Below, in pieces: positions 31,175 through 39,576 of a stretch of DNA of 64,000 nucleotides. The notes beneath the pieces are model-generated. The model did not search any database, had not been told where the DNA came from, and saw nothing but the letters and a program-made list of their open reading frames with translations. The stretch's first letter is position 1. Every line of letters starts with the position of its first letter. The position numbers and the translations under genes were made by a program. Where the stretch lies: NCBI GenBank assembly GCA_000818945.1, contig KN805371.1, positions 742,666 to 806,665 on the forward strand, in the 5' to 3' direction. The DNA is from Schizochytrium sp. CCTCC M209059 (lineage: Eukaryota > Sar > Bigyra > Thraustochytrida > Thraustochytriidae).

Positions 31175-31835
31175 TCTTGCTCACTTTGTTTGCTTGTTCG
31201 CCTGTCTTTTCTTGGTATCGTTTGTTGGTTTTGATGCGGGTGACTTTGATGCAACCTTTTGTAAACTTGAGAACTCTTTCCACTCTTCGTTGTGGGTTTG
31301 GTTTTTTTTTCGGCTTGCTACATTCCACGTCTCTTATGCTGATCCCAAGGAAGCTAGCTGGAAATGCCACACTAGGGCTGAAAATGCCATACCAAGGTCG
31401 GATCATCCCTTTGACCTCTTCCCGCAAATTTAGCTTGTGTGCATGTTCAAGATAGTCAGTGGCTCGGCGTGAGGTTTTCAGTGTCGCGCAACCTCTGCAG
31501 CGGACCACCATGGCATCTGTGCTCCTCCCCACGCCCTCCTCGCTCCTCCAAACGCGTGGGTGGGTCTGTCTGGATTACGGTAGGGGACGATCTTGAATAG
31601 ACAATTTTAATTTTATTTGTAGGGCCAGGTAGCCCTAGGGCCTAGTTAGTAGTAATCTGCCAAAATGAGGAAAAAAGTGAGGTGACCGTGGATAAGATTC
31701 CATAAATCTCTCTTGCTCTTGACATTTCAAGATCACCACGACTCGGATCCTGAAGACATATGCATGCTCTCCAGGTTGCAGAGTGCGCGAATGTCTTTGT
31801 TTTGGAAAACTACAAGACCTTCAGCAAAGTGAGCT
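31175..31835. other. Spacer between array copies 2 and 3
   Basis: This 661 bp contains the leader of copy 2 and the probable 3' UTR of copy 3. I see no gene. Confidence 0.55.
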
Positions 31836-32714
31836 TTATTGGGCAAAGGCGGACAGCAAGAGAGCAGCGGCCACAGTAATGAGGGACGGCATTGTGAGCG
31901 AAGCAGGGCTCGGGGGCCGGGCGACGGTGTTGGGGGCCACCTCATCGCAACGGTCGGCAATAGCGTTGTACTCTTTAAGGGCAGTAGTAATGTCGCCCGT
32001 CTCGTTGAACATAGCGTCAAGACCAGCGGTAGAATCAGGAAAAGAAGTGTTAGCTTCTTCTTCTTCTTCTCCATCTTGGAGAGCACGGCGCTGCTGAACC
32101 GAGGCGCTGTCTTCGGTGCACTGCGCGTAAATCTCTGTATTGAAGTCTTCTTCGTTTGTCGCAGCCAAGATGATCAGGTTCTGGAGGTCCTGGCACGCCT
32201 CGACGTCGCCGAACGGCACGTCAAGTTGAATGTCAGTGACAAAGGCTTGAAGGTCGTCCGCATCAAGGAGGAAGGGGCACTGGAGCATCGGCTTATCGAG
32301 GAAGGCGTTTTGGCACGTGTCAACGTTCATGTCCGAGACATCGTAGTTAAGGGTGACGTTGAAAGCGAGGGCGAGACCAATATCTCCAGCGAGCTCGTTC
32401 GAGTCGACGTCAACATCTTCGCCAGCGCTGACGTCACCGGCAGCCTCCCCGGCAATGTCGAACACTTCGTCGGGGACGTTGTTGATCTCGCACAGAAAGT
32501 AGTCTGCCAGGTCGTAGTGTTCGAGGCAGCGACCAACGAAGCTTGCTTCGAAGAGCTGGGCCATGTAATCAGCATCGAACGTGACATCCAGGTCGCTTGC
32601 CAGCGCACGCTTCATGAGACCGCGCTTCAGGGTCCTCAGCGAGTTGTCGAATGGCAGAGCCGCGGTTGTTGATGCCGCCATGGCAGCGAGCGAAAGTGCG
32701 GTGAAGACCTTCAT
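31836..32714 (-). CDS. Secreted, probably GPI-anchored Cys-rich protein, array copy 3
   Basis: The protein has 292 residues from MKVFTALSLAAMAASTTA, a signal peptide. It is the most diverged member: RCLEHYDLADYFLCEINNV, DTCQNAFLDKPMLQCPFLL, a DVEACQDL site and DRCDEVAPNTVARPPSPAS keep the seven-Cys plan. The tail is LTMPSLITVAAALLLSAFAQ. It carries fewer N-glycosylation sequons and more acidic residues than copies 1 and 2. The head-to-tail arrangement on one strand shows origin by unequal exchange, with copy 3 splitting first. Function unknown; a surface receptor, adhesin or wall protein are all possible. Confidence 0.8.
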   Translation of the reverse strand: MKVFTALSLAAMAASTTAALPFDNSLRTLKRGLMKRALASDLDVTFDADYMAQLFEASFVGRCLEHYDLADYFLCEINNVPDEVFDIAGEAAGDVSAGEDVDVDSNELAGDIGLALAFNVTLNYDVSDMNVDTCQNAFLDKPMLQCPFLLDADDLQAFVTDIQLDVPFGDVEACQDLQNLIILAATNEEDFNTEIYAQCTEDSASVQQRRALQDGEEEEEANTSFPDSTAGLDAMFNETGDITTALKEYNAIADRCDEVAPNTVARPPSPASLTMPSLITVAAALLLSAFAQ

Positions 32715-34400
32715 CTTGATTCCTTTGACGGAGAAGTTTTACTACCTCCCTTGACTAGTTTCTTGTTTTTCACTCTCGAGGACACGTGCAGCGTTTGCGG
32801 TTTGCCTTGCGGTTTGCCTTGCCTTTTGGCAATTTTGCTGTACATCACCAACAACAGGCAGGCATAAGCCTAGCAAATGGCTAGTAGAAAGTACAAACAT
32901 TCGCCCATCTCAGGCTTTCTTCCTCGAACTTCCTTTACTTTCACGCACATGGAGGTACGAAGTGCACGGAGGACGGCCCAGCAGAGGCAGCTAGCTGCTC
33001 CGAGCTGTGCAGGAAGCAGTGCAGCAGCAGCGCCAGTAGCAGCTGCAGTAGCCACGGTAGTTTGGGCAGGACAGGCGAGATCCAGCCCGCGCTGGTCGGG
33101 GCCGCATGCACACACGCACACACGCACGCACCCGCATACATACAAGCCCTTTAGCCCGCTTGCTGCCTCCCTCCCTCCCTCACTCGCGCGGCGGCTGGCT
33201 GGCCGGCTGGCTGGCTGGCCATGGACACCGTGGCTGGGTGGGATGGATGGCTCGGCACGGCACGCGCCACCGCACGCAGACCTTTCAAACTTACGGTCAC
33301 GATCACGGTACCTTTCGCACTTTAGGCCTGTGGCAGTTTGGATCCTCCTCCTTAGGTTTGCGGGCACTCACCGTCAACTCGGAGCAGGCGCGGCATCGTG
33401 CGTGGTTGGTTTCCCGGGTCACCACCTCGCAGATCGCGAGATGGGGCTGCAGCCGAGGGCGCGCCGCGTCGCCCCGGCTTAGGGGTCGTCATAGAGCGAC
33501 CGCCCCAAGCGACGCGAGGCAAAACCAGCGCAACCAGGCCTGTGCACAGGACAGGACAGCACGCGCAGGACAGGAACTCACAGTGAGGGCAGGACAGGGC
33601 GCGGGCGAGGGAGGGAGGGACAGGCGGGGGAGAGATTCGGAGGAACGCAATTTTCTACAGGAACGTCCAGCGCAGAGGAACCCAAATGGCCGAGCGCCGT
33701 GTGTGGACTAAAATTCCAATCCTATTTTCTCCTGTACAATTGGTAAGCTCATGAAGATCAAGAGATTTCATTGACAAGCGAGGGAAGTAGAATTTCGCTT
33801 GGACCCGCATGCTTCAACCTCGCAAGTGCTTGTTCCAATGGTTCGCTTGAGCTGCGTGCTTCAACCTCGCCAATGCTTGTCCTGAAGTCTCGCTCAAATC
33901 CGCATGTTTGAAGCTCGCTCTTGCTTGTTTCAAAGGTCCGCTTGGATCCGCATGCTTCAACCTCGCTATTGCATTTTCAATGGTTCGCTTGGATCCGCAT
34001 GCTTCAATCTCGCTCTTGCTTGTTCCAACGTTCCTCTTGAAGCCCCGTTTTTGAATTCTGCGACATTTTTTTTTTCTCAAAAAGGGGTCGTTGCCTGTAC
34101 GACGCACTGCAAGTGGTACAAGGAGAAAGAAGCTTTTCCATCGAACTGATTCGCCGATGTTTTGAACTCGACTGAAGAATGATCTTCGTTCGATCTGACC
34201 GCAGGCTGGGTTAGCGAATCTGGACAAGGTCTCTTGGCAAGCATTACAGGTATTAGGCCTCCTCCTCCTCCGACTTAATATACTTCAGATCATGTATCCA
34301 CTTTCTCCGTCGAATAGGAGCAAATTGGGCTCGGAAGTCCGCTACCCGCATTAGATTCATTGTCAAGGTGTTTCTTTTATGGCCTGTACATGATATTGAT
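32715..34400. other. Intergenic region with minisatellite
   Basis: No accepted gene. Features are CACG/CACA runs near 33108-33135, GGCT runs near 33193-33220, a compositional stretch to 33700, and a five-unit 47-48-bp minisatellite at 33811-34048. A minus-strand frame through the minisatellite gives a 16-residue protein repeat but has no supporting domain. Confidence 0.5.
33811..34048. repeat. Minisatellite, five units of 47-48 bp
   Basis: Units start at 33811, 33858, 33906, 33954 and 34001. Each begins with a GCTTCAACCTCGC-like sequence and carries TGCTTGTTCCAA-like and GATCCGCAT-like parts. Units differ by about 15-25%. Confidence 0.9.
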
Positions 34401-37178
34401 TCAAAGAGCAACGCGTGGACTTTGCAGCAAATTGCAGGGGGATGCAACACGAACATCCTGTCCATGTCGCGTTGCTTCGAGCATCGTGTTCTGTCGCGCT
34501 TGCGGATGGCGCGCAAGCTGCTCGGGTCGGTTAATGGTCGTGTACCAGAGATCGACCTCTGCAGCACGCTTGCGAAAGGTGGAGAGATCCAAGTGCGACG
34601 CAGACGCGTGCAAGATATCGTTCACGACGAGCAAAAAGGGCCTTGCGCGATCCAGGTTCGTGGGCGCACCGCGATTCGGCAACACATCAGTCGCGAGGCT
34701 CCAGAAAAGACGCCACCATGCCATGTAAGGTGCCTGCAAGGCCCGCAGTGTGCGCAAGAGGTGCTCGGCGGTGTCCACGCCCAAAAGCTGAATCCAGGTC
34801 CCATCTTTAAGCCGAAGAGGCCTGCAACACGGCAAGGCAAAGAGCGAATCGCACTCAGAAGATTTCAGCATGACAAGCGGCGTCATGCGCGCATCGCGGT
34901 GCACAACGCTACTCGCGCCCTGGATGGTCCAGTGACCAATGTTATCCAGGTAGACATGCACAAATTGGCCCTCGTTTGTGCGCTTCAAGTGAAAATACGC
35001 TAATGTCAGAGCCGCAGATAGGTGCAAGGACGCGACAAGATCGACACAGTGACGCGGAGGCGCCTGAATCGAGCTCGGGGCCGCCCCGCCCACGAGGTGG
35101 GCAAATCCCGTGCCGGCAAAGAGGGCACCGAAGACGCCCTTGTCCGTCTCGCGGCCTCGACTTTCGTGGAGGCTTACCACGACTAGGTTCGCACACCTCG
35201 AAGACAGCGAGGCAGCATCGAGGTCGAGATGCCGCAAATCGTCTTGGGCGAAATCTGTGACAAAAACGGATGCACGCGTTTCGAGAAGTCGCTGAAGTTC
35301 CGTGTTGCCTTCCATCGAAAGATTTCCCACGTGCACAACCTCCTTGCCGGCATTGTATTGCTCGTAAAGAGCAGGGTCTCGCGTGCGGAGAGGGTCGCCG
35401 CCACGAGGTTCAATGCGCAGCACCGTCGCACCACGCTCCACGAGGACGCGACAGGCTGCAGAAACACAAACGGAGGGTTCCGGCCCACCAAAGTCCACGA
35501 GTTCCACCACCACACATCCAGCCAGAGGGGGCGAAAGGGTACCCTCAAAGGCAGCTGTTGCCCGAGGAAGCAGCGCGGCTTCCTGTCGTGGCAACCAACC
35601 GCGTTCCTTTACGTCTTGTGTATGCGCACCCTTCGCAGGCGCAAGAGCCTCCCTTGGACCGTGTGCTTGGCTGCACGAGAACTCGAGAGGCATACGGACC
35701 CCAAATCGCATATCGGGAACGCGTTTAGACAGTGGAATCAGAGAACCGAGCAGTCCTTTTCGTTCTTCGCTTTCTTCCTGCGCAGCTGCTGCGATTGCGG
35801 CTGCAGACGGCTTGATGATTTTTGTTGCATTGGACGTAGTCGTTGCCGTCGCCACTGCTGCTGCCACAGAATTGGGATTCCATCCCGCTATGCTCTCTTG
35901 ATCATTGTCTTCGGCCACCCAGGCCCAGACCTCGCGCAGATCACGTACACGTTGATATGCGATGCCTCCACTCTTGAGCAAGTCCGAGGCCTGAGAGGCC
36001 GTAAGGGAAGCGATGCGACGCTCTGCAGCACTGACAACATTCGTCGCCGCAGGTCCTGGTGGGCCATCAAGGCCTAGTGCTTCACGTAGTGCGCGTTCCC
36101 CTGCCATGGTGGACGTTTCGTTCGGGGTAACCTTGCGTCGACGGTGGCCACACACGGCCAGTTGGACGCCGTCGCCCGTGCGATATACGTGGCGCAAGGG
36201 ATCCTTGGCCAATGTGTCGCTGCGAGCGCGTCCGTTCACAGACACGTACGGGCCCACGCACCAGCCACCTGCGTGTAAGAGAGACGTGTCGACGAGCTGA
36301 CCGCGACCTGTTTCTGCACGTTGCACGAGCGCCATTGCAATACCAGTCACGAGCGCCTGCGCTGTAGTGGCGTCGCCCGCGCCTTGAGGAAGAGATGCAA
36401 AGAGATTGTCGCGCTCGTGAAAGAGCATTGCTAACCCAGACGCGGCCCAAAAGGCGCCGAGGTCAGACCCAGACAACGCGCGTCCGGCGCCATGGGCGCC
36501 CCAGGCCGAAACTTGCGCGTAAATGAGATGCGGGAACGCCGTCAGAAGCGCACTGGGGTCCAGCTGTGCAGCACGTAGACTCCCAGGCTGTGCGTTGGTG
36601 ATGAATACATCTGCGTCGCGCAAGAGGCCACGCAAATGTGCGAGACCTTGTTCCGTGCGGGTATCGACGCAAATGGAGGCCTTGCCGAGATTTGCCACCT
36701 CGAATACGGCGCTCGGACTTCGTCCGTCAGCGCGGGCTTCCTCGAGAAGTCCAAATCCGTCGCGGAGAGTGTCTCCCTCCGGGGCCTCCACCTTGATTAC
36801 CTCCGCGCCCAGCTCGCCGAGCAGGCGAGCGGCAAGGGGTCCCGCAAGTTGCGAAGAGAGTTCTACTACGCGCACGCCATGCAAGAGAGGTGCGCCGCGA
36901 CCAGGTCCCAGTGTTGCGCGCTCTGCGTCCTCGCTGCGCGATTCCTGGGATGCCAGTTTGCGTTTCTGCGCGCTCGCCCGCCGCGCACGTCGACGTGCGA
37001 GTGCCGTCGCAACAACACCTGCACAGACGGCTGCAAACCCAAGTCCGGCTAAACGCAGGGCAATGTGCAGCACGGCCGCGGCAGTGTCCCCCTGCGTGCC
37101 GCCACCATCCCCGCTGCCCTCGGGTTGGCTCGCCTGCTGCGGATAGTGTTGCGCGCGCGTCAAACGCACGCTCGCCAT
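34401..37178 (-). CDS. Membrane-anchored protein with two CoA-transferase family III (CaiB/BaiF) domains
   Basis: The protein has 925 residues from ATG at 37178 (MASVRLTRAQ). A hydrophobic segment at about 33-61 followed by RRRARRASAQKRK looks like a membrane anchor. The first CaiB/BaiF domain (about 98-500) has VVELSSQLAGPLAARLLGEL, GAEVIKVEAP, and the catalytic-type Asp in GAGDATTA with TGRGQLVD nearby. The second (about 552-925) starts GCVVVELVDFGGP, has GATVLRIEPRGGDPLR and an Asp in HCVDLVAS. Family III enzymes move CoA between acyl groups (formyl-CoA, carnitine) or racemise 2-methylacyl-CoA. Normal members have about 400 residues and form interlocked dimers, so a tandem copy may fold as an internal pseudo-dimer. 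The second domain is more diverged. Substrate cannot be assigned. Confidence 0.88.
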   Translation of the reverse strand: MASVRLTRAQHYPQQASQPEGSGDGGGTQGDTAAAVLHIALRLAGLGFAAVCAGVVATALARRRARRASAQKRKLASQESRSEDAERATLGPGRGAPLLHGVRVVELSSQLAGPLAARLLGELGAEVIKVEAPEGDTLRDGFGLLEEARADGRSPSAVFEVANLGKASICVDTRTEQGLAHLRGLLRDADVFITNAQPGSLRAAQLDPSALLTAFPHLIYAQVSAWGAHGAGRALSGSDLGAFWAASGLAMLFHERDNLFASLPQGAGDATTAQALVTGIAMALVQRAETGRGQLVDTSLLHAGGWCVGPYVSVNGRARSDTLAKDPLRHVYRTGDGVQLAVCGHRRRKVTPNETSTMAGERALREALGLDGPPGPAATNVVSAAERRIASLTASQASDLLKSGGIAYQRVRDLREVWAWVAEDNDQESIAGWNPNSVAAAVATATTTSNATKIIKPSAAAIAAAAQEESEERKGLLGSLIPLSKRVPDMRFGVRMPLEFSCSQAHGPREALAPAKGAHTQDVKERGWLPRQEAALLPRATAAFEGTLSPPLAGCVVVELVDFGGPEPSVCVSAACRVLVERGATVLRIEPRGGDPLRTRDPALYEQYNAGKEVVHVGNLSMEGNTELQRLLETRASVFVTDFAQDDLRHLDLDAASLSSRCANLVVVSLHESRGRETDKGVFGALFAGTGFAHLVGGAAPSSIQAPPRHCVDLVASLHLSAALTLAYFHLKRTNEGQFVHVYLDNIGHWTIQGASSVVHRDARMTPLVMLKSSECDSLFALPCCRPLRLKDGTWIQLLGVDTAEHLLRTLRALQAPYMAWWRLFWSLATDVLPNRGAPTNLDRARPFLLVVNDILHASASHLDLSTFRKRAAEVDLWYTTINRPEQLARHPQARQNTMLEATRHGQDVRVASPCNLLQSPRVAL

Positions 37179-37657
37179 CTTGGCGCAGCTTGTGCGAAGT
37201 TTCGATTTTGCTGATTTTGATGTGGAACCGACCGAAATAATTGAACCGAGACGAACCGAGACGAGCCGAGATGAGACAAGACGTTCGCAATCCAGGCAGG
37301 CAATCAAAGCAAGAGGGGGGGGGGGGGGGGTAGAGTTTGCGTGAGCCTTTCACTGCAAGCCGCAAACGATGAACAAAACATCCAATTGTAAGAGTTCATA
37401 CTTTGAACATGTATACGAGGGTCAATCCAAGTTGTCAAAGGCATCACAAATGTGTACGAAGGTTTGCACAGATTAATGTGGATAAAATGAAACCAAAGCC
37501 CAAGTCATACACTATGCCAAAGATGATGGACGCATTATATCATACCCATGTCTTGGCTTCTATCACAATCACTCAAGTTGGAACTAACGCACGCACGCAC
37601 GCACGCACGCACGCATCCACGCACGCACACACGCACGCAAATCGATTACGCACTCAT
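37179..37657. other. Intergenic region
   Basis: This holds the leader of the CoA-transferase gene, a G-run at 37315-37330, an ACGC run at 37587-37640 and the 3' end of the PSMG1-like gene. No other gene is seen. Confidence 0.55.
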
Positions 37658-38794
37658 TTACATGTAAAGAAGTCCTCGATCTGCAGCACGGCGCTCGCGA
37701 ATAACGCCACAAGCACTTCGCACCGCCTCGACGTCACGTAAAAAGGTAGAGTCCAAAGATGCGGAAATGGGTTCCAGTAGGCCCAGCAGGGGTCCTACCA
37801 AGGCCAGCAGCGTCTCGGCGCCAAGCTGAGACTCCCGAAGACTCAAGAACGCGAGGCAGCCATTGGCCGGTGCCGCAAAGGTGCATTCGCCGAGAATAGC
37901 TGCAGTCAGACCTGTGACGAGGTTGCCTGATTCGAGCACGTCAACACCAAGAGAAGTGCACGAGGCGCGCGCCTTTGCGCTTGAGGCGAGACCTCGCACA
38001 AGAGGGGGCTCCTCGTGGCGTCCACCCTCGCTGAGAAACTCGTACGTGAACATGGCGTCAACTACACAAACGTGCGACGGACTTCCAAGAGCCTCGATCG
38101 TTGCCTTGGCCCACGACCAGAGTGCGCGTTCCTCAATTCCCTCAATTGCTTCCAGCGCAACCCAGGAGACCTTTCCGCACGAGATTGATCGAACAACTGC
38201 GCGATGCGGACCCACCTCGAGCGTGCCAACTTCTTCAGCGCTCCCTTCGACGAAGCATGCTTCAACAAAGGAGCTGAGCTCGGGTCCAACGGAAACAATA
38301 CCTACATCGGCACCCTGGGGCAGCGTTTTGTCCGCGTGAACCTGCGTGCCAGTATTAGGTCAGTCATCATTTCGCTTCATTATGCATCCTTTCGTGTTTT
38401 GAGGCTAGAGCGGCAAGCCTAATGCGCGACTTCATTCGTGCAGCAAAGAAGAAGGGGATTTCTGCTCGCTTGTAGTTGCATCGTATGCTCTGCTCTGCTC
38501 TGCTTTGCTTTGATTTGCTTTGCATTGCTTTGCATTGCTTTGCATTGCTTTGCTTTGCTTTGCTTTGCGTTGCTTTGCTTTGCTTTGCTTTGCTTTGCTT
38601 TGCTTTGCTTTGACTTGCTTTACTTTGCTTTACCTTGCTTGACCTTTTGCGATGACTTAACGTACCGTGAGCTTGGGGACTTCGAGTGGCTTTGCTTGCA
38701 ATGCGATGCGCGCTTCCTCCTCCTCCTCCTCGTCCAGAGTGTTTCGCGAGCGGGGGGCGTCGCGCTCCGTCACCCTCTCCACAAGGCCCGCCAT
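37658..38794 (-). CDS. PSMG1: Proteasome assembly chaperone 1-like protein (two exons)
   Basis: Exon 1 is 38794-38666 and exon 2 is 38341-37658, both phase 0, giving 270 residues. Exon 1 (MAGLVERVTERDAPRSRNTL, then a Glu run) ends ACG before donor GTACGT. Exon 2 follows a CTAAT branch-point-like site and a GCACGCAG acceptor. The join yields LEVPKLT then VGIVSVGPELSSFVEACF, which parallels the start of human PSMG1 (about 288 residues). The later part, VVDAMFTYEF, PPLVRGL, GVDVLESGNLVTGLTAAILG and GAETLLALVGPLL, matches the PSMG1 PAC fold. PSMG1 works with PSMG2 to build the alpha ring of the 20S proteasome. Similarity is distant, so the family call is likely rather than certain; the splice model is supported by both frame and homology. 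Confidence 0.75.
38342..38665 (-). other. Intron of the PSMG1-like gene, filled by a TTTGC microsatellite
   Basis: This 324-bp GT-AG intron has donor GTACGT and acceptor GCACGCAG with CTAAT about 15 bases before it. Roughly half of it (38485-38642) is a GCTTT-type pentanucleotide repeat. Without its removal exon 2 lacks an ATG. Confidence 0.75.
38485..38642. repeat. TTTGC pentanucleotide microsatellite (intronic)
   Basis: About 30 units of TTTGC with variants CTCTG and TTGCA, inside the PSMG1-like intron. Confidence 0.93.
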
Positions 38795-39576
38795 GGCGAC
38801 AGCAATGTCGTTGCCTTTCTTTTACAAAGAAGTCTTTGACACGTGCGGCAACAAAGGGCGCCTTGCGTTTGCCCGCGCGCACTACACAGCCCTTCACCGA
38901 AGTCGAGCGAGCGAGCGAGCGAGCGAGCGAGCAAGCGAGCGAGCACGCAAAGTTGGTCTGGTAGAGAAAGCGAAGCTTCCGCTCATCATGAATGCTGCCG
39001 CTCGCTTCAGCTACCACTGCTGTTGTGAAGGAGCCTTTTTGCCTGTTCAGGTGGGCTGCTGCTTGAGCAAAGTGAAGGAGATGTGAACGAGATCGCAATC
39101 GAACATGAGTACGAACATACTCATTTCCAGTGCACGTTTCTGGCAGGCATGTCCTCAGGCCCGCGCCGCAGAGCAGATCCCTCCCCCAAGTTATCGCGGC
39201 GGCGTGGGCGATACTGGCCCGCCAGCACTCTGTAAGGCTTGGCGGCCGCTCTGGTGCCGGTCCCGCCATAGTATATCCTTGTTTATACATCCAAAGCGAG
39301 GATATTCTCCGGAACCCTGGCGTCCACCACATACTGGTATATTCTATACTACTAGTAGCAGGAGATAGGCCCAGCAGTGGTGGGGAGGTGAGTGGTGGGT
39401 GGACGTGCAGCAAACGCGGACTCGACGTCGCGCGGAGGACTCGCGCTCGCGGACGCGCTGGAGGACGTGCAACGAGCGCGCAAGAGCTGCGCAGAAAGTG
39501 AGGGCACCGAGAGAGACACCTTCTTGCTTCGTCGGCGCGGAAACGTTCGGCAGAGTCTGTGGTGTAGACGGCCAAG
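38795..39576. promoter_or_regulatory. Divergent promoter region between PSMG1-like and RBM28
   Basis: This 782 bp separates two divergent start codons. It contains a GAGC run (38905-38945) close to the PSMG1-like start. No coding frame is convincing. Confidence 0.45.

Noticed and set aside
31839..32672. 277-residue plus-strand frame opposite paralogue 3
   Set aside because: Mirror of a well-supported gene with signal peptide and conserved cysteines.
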